A stretch of DNA of 64,000 nucleotides from Gemmata massiliana (GCF_901538265.1 NZ_LR593886.1:3617738-3681737); one strand, 5' to 3'. Positions 1 through 9,614 are shown, counted from the first letter of the stretch. Numbers and translations: made by a program. Notes: a model not told the origin generated them from the sequence alone.

Positions 1-7
1 CGCGCTG

Positions 8-646
8 GTGAGCGCGAAGCTCCGCGCCGCGGCCATTATTTCCGGCGTGACCTGGGCGCTGACCGTCGCCGTTGCCGGTGCGTGGATGGCCTTTACCGGT
101 GGCATGGATGGGCTCTCTCAAAAGTGGGATTGCGCTGTGTCCGCGGTCGGTACCGCTCGTGCGTGTGTTCTCTTCGGGCTGATCGCCATTGGTCCGATGT
201 TCCTCATCTGGCGGCTGTTGGTCGAGAACCTCTGGATCGGACTCACAGGCCGGACGTGGGTGGCATTTGCCACGGCTATCCTCGCAGCATTCGTGGGTCT
301 CCAGGCGGCATACGAGTGGACCCGGTGGGGTTCGGAACCGGCCCGCCTCGACCGCATTCGTGCCGCGATCCCGTGGGTGGCCACGGGGTTGATCGCGCTG
401 AAGTTACTGCTCGCGGGGGCCGCGCTGCGTGTACTGCACCGACGCGGGGAACTGAGCACCGGGGCCGTACAGCGCGTTCTCGGTGCGTGGGTACTGGTTG
501 TGGCGGGGCTTTTCGCAGTGCTGCTCTGGCTGGCCCCGCCCGAATGGACCTCCGACTACAACTTGGCTGCGGGTGTGGTCCTGTTCGTGCCGCTTGCCAG
601 GTTACTTGTGGCTCCCATCGCTCTGGGATGGAACCGCCACCGGTGA
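8..646 (+). CDS. Multi-pass membrane protein of unknown function (5' end may lie outside the window)
   Basis: The 212-residue reading frame is rich in hydrophobic stretches. Segments near residues 7-27, 50-70, 83-103, 120-140, 155-177 and 185-205 each look long enough to cross the inner membrane, so about six helices are likely. Short Arg/Lys-rich loops lie between them. I recognise no family motif. The frame is still open upstream of the GTG at position 8, and the window begins there, so the true start may be further upstream. No partner gene follows; the next 440 bases are non-coding and contain a hairpin repeat. An alternative frame over the same bases is Arg/Gly-rich and not protein-like. 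Confidence 0.6.
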   Translation: MSAKLRAAAIISGVTWALTVAVAGAWMAFTGGMDGLSQKWDCAVSAVGTARACVLFGLIAIGPMFLIWRLLVENLWIGLTGRTWVAFATAILAAFVGLQAAYEWTRWGSEPARLDRIRAAIPWVATGLIALKLLLAGAALRVLHRRGELSTGAVQRVLGAWVLVVAGLFAVLLWLAPPEWTSDYNLAAGVVLFVPLARLLVAPIALGWNRHR

Positions 647-964
647 CGTGCCGCGACACCCCAATTCACTGCTAACATTGGCTAACATTTCGGGACCGAG
701 GTGCTCCGGCCCTCGGTATTCCCCGCAGAAAATGCCATTTCTCCTTTCTGATTGCTAACATTCGCGCGTTTTTGGGGAGTTGGAGGGTCGTTCGTGCTCC
801 GCGGGTTCTTTGGGATTCCGGTACGAGGGCCGCCGTATTTACCCATCACACGGCATTATAAATCGACCGGATTTGTGCATTCAAGTTCACTAGTGAATTT
901 TTGTAAATTTATTTCTGCGTCCCAACACGAAGTCCACGATCAAGCACTTGCGCGCATGCGGTCG

Positions 965-1086
965 CAGAGAAGAAGGTTTCACCGCAGAGGGCGCGGAGAA
1001 CGCAGAGAAGAACGAGAGCTTGCGCACGAGCGTTTTTGTTTTCTCTGCGCCCTCTCGTGCTCTCCGCGGTGAAATCTTCTTCTCTG
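965..1086. repeat. Purine-rich inverted repeat (REP/MITE-like hairpin) in the 647-1090 gap
   Basis: The left arm (965-1009) begins CAGAGAAGAAGGTTTCACCG. The right arm (1041-1086) is its imperfect reverse complement, so the RNA would fold into a roughly 45-bp stem with a loop of about 30 bases. The motif type (accgcagagg-gcgc-gagaa) resembles dispersed intergenic repeats of many bacteria. It ends a few bases before the stop of the minus-strand gene at 1091, so it could act as a transcription terminator or mRNA-stabilising hairpin there. The rest of the 647-1090 gap shows nothing recognisable. Confidence 0.75.
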
Positions 1087-1090
1087 TCTC

Positions 1091-1810
1091 CTATCGCTTG
1101 CCGAGCACTCGGTCGATGACCCAGCACCCGTACACGTGTGGCCCGGCGCCGCGGCAGTGATCGAGAATGTCGATGCTATCGCACCCCGCGTCCTGGAGCG
1201 CGTCCGCGAGAATCGGCATCGCGAAGAAATCGCGCGACTCGTACATCCGCGCTGTGAGTGTCGAGACGGTAGGGGTGCGCCAATCCGACGGGAACGCGGT
1301 GGCCCGAAACGGGTTCCCGAAGATGTCGCGGAAAAGAGCCGGGCCGAGGCGAATCAGAGTCGGGTCCGTGCGGAGTAGCGGCATGTCGTCGGAGAGCAAC
1401 CGCTGATCGCTACCGGTCATGAACGCTACGAGATACATTCGTTTGAGCACGTCGTCAGTAGCACCTCCCAGGCGCTCGCGGTAGTACGCGCGCTGTTCCG
1501 CGCTATCGGTTCCGTGTGGTTCGCGCCGCGTGTAATACTCGGCGTGCCAGGCTTCCGAATGGGCCGCGTTGCGAGCGCCGCGGAGTTCGGCCTCGGTCGC
1601 TCGACCGTCCGCGAACCGTTCGTTAACGTCGATGGCCGACCGGGTCGCGTCGATCGGAAACTCGTCCCAAAACAGTCGGCAACACGCGACGCTAAACAGC
1701 CGCAACTTCCGTCTTGAAGAGCGCTGTAACCTCCGGTTCGACGCGCGCTGCTGAACCAGCGGGAGCATCCGCGCCGGTTCCTCGCACGTGAGCCATTCCG
1801 CTTCGGTCAT
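1091..1810 (-). CDS. Gemmata-type paralogous family protein, unknown function (copy 1 of 3)
   Basis: This 239-residue protein starts MTEAEWLTCEEPARML and is clearly related to the genes at 26225-26989 and 46659-47390. Shared landmarks, in order, are: EWLTCEEP near the N terminus; the basic, Cys-containing block RKLRLFSVACCRLFW; a charged helix beginning with ERFADG; IFGNPFR; a W-R-T-P segment; a R-(D/A)-F--MPILADALQDAGCD block; and the end HCRGAGPHVYGCWVID. The C-terminal half, with several Cys and His residues, is the most conserved part. I recall many such proteins in Gemmata genomes but know no function. No signal peptide or membrane segment is seen. Transcription runs into the purine-rich hairpin at 965-1086. 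Confidence 0.75.
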   Translation of the reverse strand: MTEAEWLTCEEPARMLPLVQQRASNRRLQRSSRRKLRLFSVACCRLFWDEFPIDATRSAIDVNERFADGRATEAELRGARNAAHSEAWHAEYYTRREPHGTDSAEQRAYYRERLGGATDDVLKRMYLVAFMTGSDQRLLSDDMPLLRTDPTLIRLGPALFRDIFGNPFRATAFPSDWRTPTVSTLTARMYESRDFFAMPILADALQDAGCDSIDILDHCRGAGPHVYGCWVIDRVLGKR

Positions 1811-2200
1811 TCGTCACCCTCCCTCACAGCGTGACCGATCCGGTCCGCCACAGGTTCGGGTGTGGCACTGCGAGCTGATCGCGCTTGCGGCTGCCTGCAC
1901 CAATGCGAAAATCGCTCAAACATCGCAGAATCCCTGTTTTGTTGTCGGCGGAAGAACGAGCTGCAACAGCAAAACCCGCCACCAAACATGTCGGAGCGGT
2001 GATGATTTGGTTGCGTAAAGTGTTTTGTTCATTTTGTTTACGGTCGAATTTGCGCTGCGGAGTAATTGTAAGGTGCAGTCGAAAAAAATGCGCACACGAC
2101 TAGTTCCCGTTCGCAACTTCGTGCTACGATTCACGTGTTGTTTTTCGGACTCTTAAACTCATTCGACCGGACTTCCCATCCGCCCGGCCGCACACGACCA
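1811..2200. other. Divergent intergenic region, no gene seen
   Basis: About 390 bases separate the divergent paralogue-family gene (minus) and the PAS-rich kinase (plus). The stretch 1996-2060 is clearly more AT-rich than the surrounding DNA and probably holds promoters, but I could not fix a convincing -35/-10 pair. Short overlapping frames here have poor composition. Confidence 0.5.
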
Positions 2201-5200
2201 ATGCCCAACATCGTGGATGTGACTGGCTCAGTAAACACGACCGTGGCCGAAGCCCGGTTCCGGGCGCTCATTGAAAAGAGCCTCGACGCGGTCGTTCTGT
2301 TCGACGCGGACGGGGTGATGGAGTACGCCAGCCCGTCCAGTGCCCGGCTCCTGGGGTACGACCCCGCGGAGCTCACCGGGGCCGACGGGTTCGAGTACGT
2401 CCACCCCGACGACCGGGACTGGGTGCGGTCCGCGTTCGCATCGCTCCTGGCGGAACCCGAGTCCACGTTCACCGAAACGTACCGGGTGCAGCACAAGAGC
2501 GGGGCGTGGCGCTGGTTGGAGGCGCGGGCGGTCAACTTGCTGTGCGACCCGAGCGTCGGTGCGACGGTCGTCACGTACCGGGACGTGACCCGGCAGCACG
2601 AGATCGAGGACGTGCTGCGGGTGAACGAGCGCCGGTTCCGCGCGCTGATCGAGAACGGGGCCGATGCGATCAAGTTGCTATCGGCCGACGGCACCATCCT
2701 GTACTCCACCCCGACCGTGGTCGGGATCTGCGGGCGCACCCCAGAAGAGGTAGCGGGGCGGAACGCCTTCGAGTGGTGCCACCCGGACGACCTGAGCGAC
2801 TTCGTCGCCCGGTACACGCGGTTCCTGGCCGAGCCGGGGGCCGTTGTGAGCGGGGAGTTCCGGTATCAGCACAAGGACGGGTCGTGGCACTGGGCCGCGG
2901 TCACGTGTACCAACCGGCTGCGCGACCTAGCGGTCGGGGCCGTGGTCGTGAACCTGCGCGACGTGACGGCGCGGGTGCGGGCGGAGACCGTGTTGCGGGC
3001 CGCGATGGAGGGGAGCCTGGACGCCGTCTTCTTGTTCGCGTCCGATCGCGGACCGGACGGACAGATCCGGGACTTTCGCTTCACCGATCTGAACCAGAGA
3101 GCGGCCGCGCTCATTGAGAGGGACCGGGCCGCGGTCATTGGGACGCGCTTGTGTGAGCTGTTCCCATTGCACCGAACCGCCGGGCTGTTTGATCGGTACG
3201 CGCGCGTGGTCGAGTCCGGCGAGCCGCTGGAAGAGGAGTTCCCGCTCGAATACGAGGGGCGCGTGATATGGCTGCACCACCAGGTGGTGCGGACCGGGGA
3301 CGGGGTCGTCATTACCACCCGTGATGTGAGCGCGCGTAAGAACGATGAGGAAAAGCTGCGGCGCAGCGAAGACCAGTACCGGCGCCTGTTCGAGGCGAGC
3401 CCGCACCCGATGTGGGTGTTCGACACCCAGACCCTCGGGTTCCTGGCGGTCAACGACGCGGCGGTGTCTCAGTACGGGTACACGCGCGACGAATTCGCGG
3501 GCCTGACCCTGCGGGACATCCGGCCCTCCGAAGACGTTCCGGCTCTGATGGCGGACCTGGGTACCCCGGTTACAGCCCGGATGTGGCGTCACCGGTGGAA
3601 GGACGGGACCGTGCGCCTGGTCGAGGTGACCGGGCACGACCTGGAATACAACGGGCGCCCCGGGCGCCTAGTGCTGGCCCACGACGTCACCGACCGCGAG
3701 CGCACGAGCGCGACCCTGCGCGAGCGCGAGGAGTTGCTGCGCAGTGTCATCGACAACATCCCGTGCGGGGTGTTCTGGAAGGACCGGAACTCGGTCTACA
3801 TCGGGTGCAACACGCTGTTCGCCCGGAACCACGCACTCCCCGGTCCCGAAGCGGTCATCGGGCGCACGGACCTCGAACTGGGCACGTCCCTTGCCGAAGC
3901 CGAGGAGTTCCGCGCGTTCGACCGGCGCGTGATCGAAACCGGGCAGTCGGTCCTCGGGATCGAAGAGGCGCTCACGCGGCCGGACGGGTCGCGTGTGGTG
4001 CTGCTCACCAGTAAGGTTCCGCTCCGGGACGCAGCAGGAGCCGTGGTCGGGGTCATTGGGGTGTATCAAGACATCACGGACCGGTCGCGCGCCGCGGACG
4101 AGGTCCGGGCGTGGAAGGCCCGCTACGAGGCCGCGGTCAAGGCCGCGGGTCAGGTGCTCTACGACTGGGACATCGTCACGAACCGCGTGGAGTGGGGCGG
4201 GAGCTGTTTGGCGACGCTCGGGTATAAGGACATCGACATGCCGCCCGGACTGGCGGGCTGGGTCGCACTGGTCCACCCGGACGACCGGGTCGCGTTCGAG
4301 CTCGAGGCCGAGCGGTGCGCGGTGACCGGGATGCCGTTCCGAATGGAGTACCGGGTGCGCCGCCGGGACGGTGCCTACATCACCGTGGACGACCAGGGGC
4401 ACTTCGTTCCCGAACCGAACGGCCGGTCGAAGCGGATGGTCGGGTTCGTGTCGGACGTGTCCGAGCGCCGGCGCCTGGAGGACCAGTACCGGCAGGCTCA
4501 GAAGATGGACGCGGTGGGGCAACTCGCGGGCGGGATCGCGCACGATTTCAACAACCTGCTCACCGTTATCAACGGGTACTCCGACATCATCCTCGGTACG
4601 CTCCAGACGCACGATCCCGCGCGCTCAATGGTCGAGGAGGTGAAGAAGGCCGGGAACCGGGCCGCGGACCTGACCCGGCAGTTGCTCGCGTTCGGGCGCC
4701 AGCAGGTGCTCCAGCCCAAAATCCTGGATCCGAACGAGATCATTAAAAACGTGGCCCAGATGTTGCGCCGGCTCATCGGCGAGGACATCGGGCTTGTCTT
4801 GCGCCCGGACCCGGAACTGCTCCGGGTGAAGGTCGATCCGGGGCAAATGAGCCAGGTACTCATGAACTTGGCCGTGAACGCCCGGGACGCGATGCCGATC
4901 GGCGGAACTGTAACGATCGAAACCCGGAACGTGGTGCTCGGCACCGGGGCCACGGTCGACGGGGCCGAGGTGCGCTCCGGTCCCTACGTCCGGCTCTCCG
5001 TGACCGACACCGGAACGGGGATGACGGCCGCCGTTCGGCGCCACATCTTCGAGCCGTTCTTTACCACAAAGGAACAGGGGAAGGGAACGGGGTTGGGATT
5101 GGCGACCGTGTACGGCATCGTCAAACAGTCCGGCGGGCACATCGAGGTGGAAACCGCGCTCGGGCGCGGCACCACGTTCCGCATTTACCTGCCGGGTACC

Positions 5201-5635
5201 GCGAGCCCTGTGCTGAGTGAGAACGCGGCCGACGGCATGGTGCCAGAAGGGACCGAGGTCATTCTGCTGGTCGAAGACGAACCCGGGGTCCGGGCGCTGG
5301 CGGAACTCGCGCTCCGGAAGCGCGGGTACACGGTGCTCACCGCGGGCCACGCCGAGGAAGCCGCAGCGGTCGCGGTTCGGAGCATGCGGCCGGTGGACCT
5401 GCTGCTGACCGACGTGGTGATGCCCGGAACCGGGGGGCGCGCGCTGGCCGAGCGCCTCTTCACCCTACAACCACGCCTGAAAGTGCTGTACATGTCGGGC
5501 TACACAGACGACGCGGTGGTGCGCCACGGGGTCGAGGCCGCGCGCGTCAACTTCATCCAGAAGCCGTTCACGCCCAGTTCGCTCGCGCGCAAGGTGCGCG
5601 AGGTGCTCGATTCACACACACCGTCCGTGCGCTAG
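2201..5635 (+). CDS. Hybrid sensor histidine kinase with about six PAS domains and a C-terminal receiver
   Basis: The 1144-residue protein lacks a transmembrane segment, so it probably senses a cytoplasmic signal. About six PAS/PAC units follow one another from residue 15 to 760, each ending in a recognisable PAC segment such as TYRDVTRQHE, NLRDVTARVR or VYQDITDRSR. Then come HisKA with H-box AGGIAHDFNNLL (phospho-acceptor His at about 781), a HATPase_c domain with an N box (NLAVNARDAM) and G boxes (DTGTGM, GKGTGLGLATVYG), and a receiver domain with acidic EDE and phospho-acceptor Asp about 1071 (LLTDVVMPG). I chose the ATG at 2201; a GTG at 2135 would add 22 residues with no motif. Its stop overlaps the stop of the converging kinase gene. 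The DNA-binding partner is not obvious. Confidence 0.9.
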   Translation: MPNIVDVTGSVNTTVAEARFRALIEKSLDAVVLFDADGVMEYASPSSARLLGYDPAELTGADGFEYVHPDDRDWVRSAFASLLAEPESTFTETYRVQHKSGAWRWLEARAVNLLCDPSVGATVVTYRDVTRQHEIEDVLRVNERRFRALIENGADAIKLLSADGTILYSTPTVVGICGRTPEEVAGRNAFEWCHPDDLSDFVARYTRFLAEPGAVVSGEFRYQHKDGSWHWAAVTCTNRLRDLAVGAVVVNLRDVTARVRAETVLRAAMEGSLDAVFLFASDRGPDGQIRDFRFTDLNQRAAALIERDRAAVIGTRLCELFPLHRTAGLFDRYARVVESGEPLEEEFPLEYEGRVIWLHHQVVRTGDGVVITTRDVSARKNDEEKLRRSEDQYRRLFEASPHPMWVFDTQTLGFLAVNDAAVSQYGYTRDEFAGLTLRDIRPSEDVPALMADLGTPVTARMWRHRWKDGTVRLVEVTGHDLEYNGRPGRLVLAHDVTDRERTSATLREREELLRSVIDNIPCGVFWKDRNSVYIGCNTLFARNHALPGPEAVIGRTDLELGTSLAEAEEFRAFDRRVIETGQSVLGIEEALTRPDGSRVVLLTSKVPLRDAAGAVVGVIGVYQDITDRSRAADEVRAWKARYEAAVKAAGQVLYDWDIVTNRVEWGGSCLATLGYKDIDMPPGLAGWVALVHPDDRVAFELEAERCAVTGMPFRMEYRVRRRDGAYITVDDQGHFVPEPNGRSKRMVGFVSDVSERRRLEDQYRQAQKMDAVGQLAGGIAHDFNNLLTVINGYSDIILGTLQTHDPARSMVEEVKKAGNRAADLTRQLLAFGRQQVLQPKILDPNEIIKNVAQMLRRLIGEDIGLVLRPDPELLRVKVDPGQMSQVLMNLAVNARDAMPIGGTVTIETRNVVLGTGATVDGAEVRSGPYVRLSVTDTGTGMTAAVRRHIFEPFFTTKEQGKGTGLGLATVYGIVKQSGGHIEVETALGRGTTFRIYLPGTASPVLSENAADGMVPEGTEVILLVEDEPGVRALAELALRKRGYTVLTAGHAEEAAAVAVRSMRPVDLLLTDVVMPGTGGRALAERLFTLQPRLKVLYMSGYTDDAVVRHGVEAARVNFIQKPFTPSSLARKVREVLDSHTPSVR

Positions 5636-7974
5636 CCGGCCCGCACGGTGAGATGCTCCATCCTCAACCCGTCCGTTTGTCGGAGCAGGGAGTTAACGGC
5701 CGATTCGAGTTGGGCTGCAAGCGCGACGGCTTCCCGCAGTTCCCCCACAGCGGCCCGGTCTTCCGCACGCGACGCGAGTTCCCCGGCTGGGGTGGAGAAT
5801 ACCGCGAGCGTCCCGGCGAGCTTGTGGGCCGCTTCTTGTATCCCGAAGAGGTTCTCCGCCCGACACGCCGCCGAGAGCGCAGACAGGTGCGCGGGCACTT
5901 TGTCCCGGAACCACTTACACAGTTTCTCCAGTAGCGCCGCATCTTCTTCGCAAGCCGCCAGGATCGCGGAAGGCGTCAGCATCGATTCGACCACTTCCGG
6001 TACGCGACGACTCCGAATGACGCGCTCGATCGCGGCGAACAGTTCTGGCGACCGGACCGGTTTGGTCAGAAAGTCGTCCATCCCGGCCGCGAGGCAGCGC
6101 GCCCGGTCTTCGGGGCGGGCGCTAGCGGTCAGCGCGATCACGGGTAGGTGGCGCCCGGTGCCCGCTTCCCGTTCGCGGAGCGCGCGGATCACCTGGAACC
6201 CGTCCCGTTCCGGCATGTGAAGATCCAGCAGTAGCACGTCGGCATTGCCTTCCGCAGCCAGTGCGAGTGCCTGTTCGCCGTCCGGGGCCAACCGAACCCG
6301 GTGGCCGCGTCGGATGAGGAGTTGTTCCATGAGTTGAGCGTTGAACTCGTTGTCTTCGGCGAGCAACACTCGTAGTGGTGCGGGGGCGCTGGCGGAAGGG
6401 GGGTGTTGTTCCATTGTTTGAGGTTTGCCTTGCGCCTGTGCTGCGTTCTGCGGGGACGCCGCTTTCGCCGGTAACTGGAACCGGGCCGCGAAGTGGAACG
6501 TGCTCCCGCGCCCCAACTCGCTGTCCACTGCGATCGTCCCGCCCATCAACCCGGCCAACCGTGACGCGATCGACACCCCCAGCCCGGTGCCGCCGTACTT
6601 GCGCGTCATCGAGTTGTCGGCCTGCTCGAACGCGCGGAAAATCGTCTCCCGCTTGTCGCGCGCGATCCCAATGCCTGTATCTTGTACCGAGACGCGCAGA
6701 ACGCACCTATTAGGGGCCTGCGTGTCCTGAACGGCTACCTCGACGGTCACCGAGCCGCGTTCGGTGAACTTGACCGCGTTGCCGATCAGGTTGAGGAGCA
6801 CCTGACGGAACCGGCCCGCGTCACCGGTCAGGGCATCGGGTACGTCGGCCCGAACGTGGCTGGTCAGCGCCAGCCCCTTCTGCTGCGCACGCGGAGTGAG
6901 AGCACGGATCACATCGTCGAGTGCGGTGCGCAGGGAAAAATCGACCGGGTCCAGTTCCATCTTCCCGGCCTCGATCTTCGAGAAATCGAGCAGATCGTTG
7001 ATGATCGCGAGCAGATTTTCCGCGGCCGATTTGACCGTTTCGAGCCACTGGCGCTGGTCCGCGTTCAGAGAGGTGTCGAGCGTCAGTTCGGTCATCCCGA
7101 GAATGGCGTTCATCGGGGTCCGGATCTCGTGGCTGACGTTGGCCAGGAACTCGTCCTTCGCCCGGTTCGCCGATTCCGCGATCTCCTTCGCGCGCCGGAG
7201 TTCCTCTTCGGCCCGGACGCGATTGGTGATGTCGACGCTGCTGCCGATGAACCGCGCGGGGCGCCCGGTGGCGTCGCGCACGACCACACCGCGGTTGAGG
7301 CGCCACTGGTACGAGCCGTCGCGGTGCCGGAGCCGGTACTCGGCCTCGAAGTCTTTAGTTTCTCCCTTCAGGCAGGCGCGAACGGCGCGCAACACGCGCT
7401 CCCGGTCGTCGGGGTGCCACATGGCGATGCGGCCCTCGAAATCCAGCGGGGGTTCGGACGTGTAGCCGAACTGCTCCCACAGGTTGACCGCGGTCAGGCG
7501 CCCGTTCTCGAACGTGCCGTCGGGCAGCGCGAGATCCCAGATCCCGACGTTCGACCCGCGCACACCCAGTTCCAGGCGCTCTTCCGTTTCGCGGATCGCT
7601 TCGGCGGCCCGGGCGCGCTCTTCCGCCAACAGCCGGCGCCGCGTGCGGTGCAGGGCCTCGCACACGCCGCTCATCATGACCCCAACGAACAAAAATAGCG
7701 GGAGCGCGACCGCGGCGTTGAGGCTCTTGATCCCCAAGCGGAAGTGCGGCTCGGTGAACACGAGGTTCGCGGCCACTGCACTCAGGGCCGTGGCCATTAG
7801 CCCGGGCCGGAACCCGCCGACGTAGGCCGCGAGCATGACGGCCGGGAGGAAGGCCATGTGGGGAACCACGTCCCCGATGATCGGCCAGAGCGCCAGTCGG
7901 AGCGCGAACGTGATCGTTGTGGCCGCCAGCGCGACACTGTAACCGATGCGCCGATCGGGTCGTAACTCGTCCAT
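5632..7974 (-). CDS. Membrane-bound hybrid histidine kinase (DUF4118-like, PAS, HisKA, HATPase, REC, Hpt)
   Basis: The 780-residue protein has four hydrophobic segments in residues 12-110, arranged like the KdpD-type DUF4118 sensor. A PAS_3 domain follows (about 125-255, ending SSVDITNRVR). HisKA carries the H-box NVSHEIRTPMNAILG (His about 282). HATPase_c shows DTGIGI and the G box GGTGLGVSIA. A receiver follows with LLLDLHMPERDG (Asp about 584), and a C-terminal Hpt domain with AAHKLAGTL (His about 717). This is the full ArcB/BarA-type phosphorelay His-Asp-His, so a separate receiver protein must take the final phosphate. I chose the ATG at 7974; an in-frame start at 8016 would add 14 residues. 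It converges with the PAS-rich kinase gene. Confidence 0.9.
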   Translation of the reverse strand: MDELRPDRRIGYSVALAATTITFALRLALWPIIGDVVPHMAFLPAVMLAAYVGGFRPGLMATALSAVAANLVFTEPHFRLGIKSLNAAVALPLFLFVGVMMSGVCEALHRTRRRLLAEERARAAEAIRETEERLELGVRGSNVGIWDLALPDGTFENGRLTAVNLWEQFGYTSEPPLDFEGRIAMWHPDDRERVLRAVRACLKGETKDFEAEYRLRHRDGSYQWRLNRGVVVRDATGRPARFIGSSVDITNRVRAEEELRRAKEIAESANRAKDEFLANVSHEIRTPMNAILGMTELTLDTSLNADQRQWLETVKSAAENLLAIINDLLDFSKIEAGKMELDPVDFSLRTALDDVIRALTPRAQQKGLALTSHVRADVPDALTGDAGRFRQVLLNLIGNAVKFTERGSVTVEVAVQDTQAPNRCVLRVSVQDTGIGIARDKRETIFRAFEQADNSMTRKYGGTGLGVSIASRLAGLMGGTIAVDSELGRGSTFHFAARFQLPAKAASPQNAAQAQGKPQTMEQHPPSASAPAPLRVLLAEDNEFNAQLMEQLLIRRGHRVRLAPDGEQALALAAEGNADVLLLDLHMPERDGFQVIRALREREAGTGRHLPVIALTASARPEDRARCLAAGMDDFLTKPVRSPELFAAIERVIRSRRVPEVVESMLTPSAILAACEEDAALLEKLCKWFRDKVPAHLSALSAACRAENLFGIQEAAHKLAGTLAVFSTPAGELASRAEDRAAVGELREAVALAAQLESAVNSLLRQTDGLRMEHLTVRAG

Positions 7975-8429
7975 TCCTGCCTCGTGACCCAGGCGACCCC
8001 GAGGAGGGGCGCACACCTCTCAGTTCTACCCACACGTTCCGAACATCGGTACGGGTCAGCGGGTAGAGCGAACGCCGTACCCTTATGCGACACAATTCGA
8101 TGAAGCCGCGATTGTTGGGCGATTATCGCTCCGACTGCGCTGTTCGCGGCGGTGCGAGGGAACCGCTCGGCGCGTGAGTGGCCAACTTGGATGATCCCGT
8201 ACCACGCGAGCGCCACCCGCTCGGGGAGCGAGATACCGGAGCTGCTGCGGGCACGCACAAAATTCACACGCACACGAAATCACAGTGGAATCGCGGTTTC
8301 ACACGCTCCCCGTTGCGGTGCGTGGGGCACATTTCGCGCTCCGGCATCGCGGTTGCTTTGGCCGTCTGTCGCACGAAACAAGTACGTGATCGAGTTCGGT
8401 TTCCCACATTCCTTCACACAGGTGATGCG
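7975..8429. other. Divergent intergenic region between kinase and bicupin genes
   Basis: These 455 bases lie between divergently transcribed genes. The frame of the bicupin gene stays open upstream to about 8178, but that extension has none of the features of the family and precedes the Tat signal. I therefore treat the region as non-coding and as promoter DNA for both genes. I see no strong hairpin or operator-like palindrome. Confidence 0.5.
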
Positions 8430-9599
8430 ATGTCTCAGCTCCAACGTCGAGATTTCCTGACTAGTGCCGCGGCGTTCGCGGCGGCCACTGCCGCCCTGAG
8501 TGCGGCCGGGCGCGCGAACGCGGGCGACCCGACCTTCATGAACAACGTCCCCGATCACTTGCTCGCCGACAAGGATCTGCCGACGTTCAAGTTCGCCCTG
8601 GAGAAGTCGGAGGGGAAGGTCATCGGGAAGAGCTCGGGGAAGGAAGCGACCGTCGTCCAACTGCCGATCTCGAAGGGGATCGCGGGCGTGTCCATGAGGC
8701 TCGAACCGGGTGCGATGCGGGAACTGCACTGGCACGCGACCGCGGCGGAGTGGGCGTTCGTGCTGACCGGTCACGTGCGGACCACGGTCATCGACCCGCA
8801 GGGTTCGGCCGAGACGAACGACTTCGGTCCCGGCGACGTGTGGTACTTCCCGCGCGGGCACGGCCACATGCTCGAATGCCTGGGTGACAAGCCGGCCCAC
8901 TTCATCCTGATCTTCGACAACGGGTACTTCTCCGAGTTCGGCACGTTCAGCATCACCGACTGGATCGGCCACACGCCGAAGGCGCTGTTGGCGAAGAACT
9001 TCGGGCTGCCCGAATCGGCGTTCGACGGGTTCCCGAAGGACGAGGTCTACTTCGCACGCGGCGCGGTCCCGCCCGCGACCGCCGCGGCCCCGCTTCAGGG
9101 GCGCAAGTTGCCGCCGCTCACGCACAAGTACGAACTGCTCGAACAGCCCCCGCACAAGGTCTTCAAGGGCGGGCGCGAGTGGCGCGTCGATTCGACCCGG
9201 TTCCCGATCTCGAAGACGGTCACGGGCGTGGTTCTTGACCTCGAACCGGGCGCGCTGCGGGAACTGCACTGGCACCCGAACGCCGACGAGTGGCAGTACG
9301 TGATCGACGGGAACATCAGCGTGACGATGTTCGGTTCGCACGGCCGGTACCGGACCGAGCAAATGGAGAAGGGCGACGTGGGATACATCCCGCAGGGGTA
9401 CGGGCACTCGATCGAGAACGTCGGCGACCGGCCGTGCCGGGTGCTCATCGGGTTCAACACCGGCAACTACGAGGCCATCGACCTGTCCCAGTGGATCGCG
9501 GGGAACCCGCTCGACGTGCTGGCCACGAACTTCAGCAAGCCGGTTTCGCTGTTCGAGAAGTTCCCGAAGCAGGACGTGTTCATCGCGCCCGGAAAATAA
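8430..9599 (+). CDS. oxdC: Tat-exported bicupin, oxalate decarboxylase-like
   Basis: The 389-residue protein starts MSQLQRRDFLTSAAAFAAA, a twin-arginine signal ending near RANA (residue 31), so it is probably exported folded with its metal. Two cupin domains follow. Cupin 1 has His100, His102, Glu107 and His146 as manganese ligands (RELHWHATAAEW, GHGHMLE). Cupin 2 has His280, His282, Glu287 and His326 (RELHWHPNADEW, GYGHSIEN). In the lid loop FSEFGT, Glu169 matches the proton-donating Glu162 of Bacillus OxdC, which favours decarboxylation of oxalate to formate and CO2 over oxidation. The loop sequence differs from the canonical SENST, so activity needs testing. A longer frame from 8178 would bury the Tat signal, so the ATG at 8430 is preferred. 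Confidence 0.85.
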   Translation: MSQLQRRDFLTSAAAFAAATAALSAAGRANAGDPTFMNNVPDHLLADKDLPTFKFALEKSEGKVIGKSSGKEATVVQLPISKGIAGVSMRLEPGAMRELHWHATAAEWAFVLTGHVRTTVIDPQGSAETNDFGPGDVWYFPRGHGHMLECLGDKPAHFILIFDNGYFSEFGTFSITDWIGHTPKALLAKNFGLPESAFDGFPKDEVYFARGAVPPATAAAPLQGRKLPPLTHKYELLEQPPHKVFKGGREWRVDSTRFPISKTVTGVVLDLEPGALRELHWHPNADEWQYVIDGNISVTMFGSHGRYRTEQMEKGDVGYIPQGYGHSIENVGDRPCRVLIGFNTGNYEAIDLSQWIAGNPLDVLATNFSKPVSLFEKFPKQDVFIAPGK

Positions 9600-9614
9600 C
9601 GTCCGGAATCGATG

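Noticed and set aside
3668-4612. A 314-codon minus-strand frame inside the PAS-rich kinase
   Set aside because: The plus strand encodes recognisable PAS and HisKA motifs over the same bases; the minus frame has none.
6682-7698. A 338-codon plus-strand frame inside the second hybrid kinase
   Set aside because: It is antisense to HisKA, HATPase and PAS domains of the real gene and lacks a ribosome-binding site.
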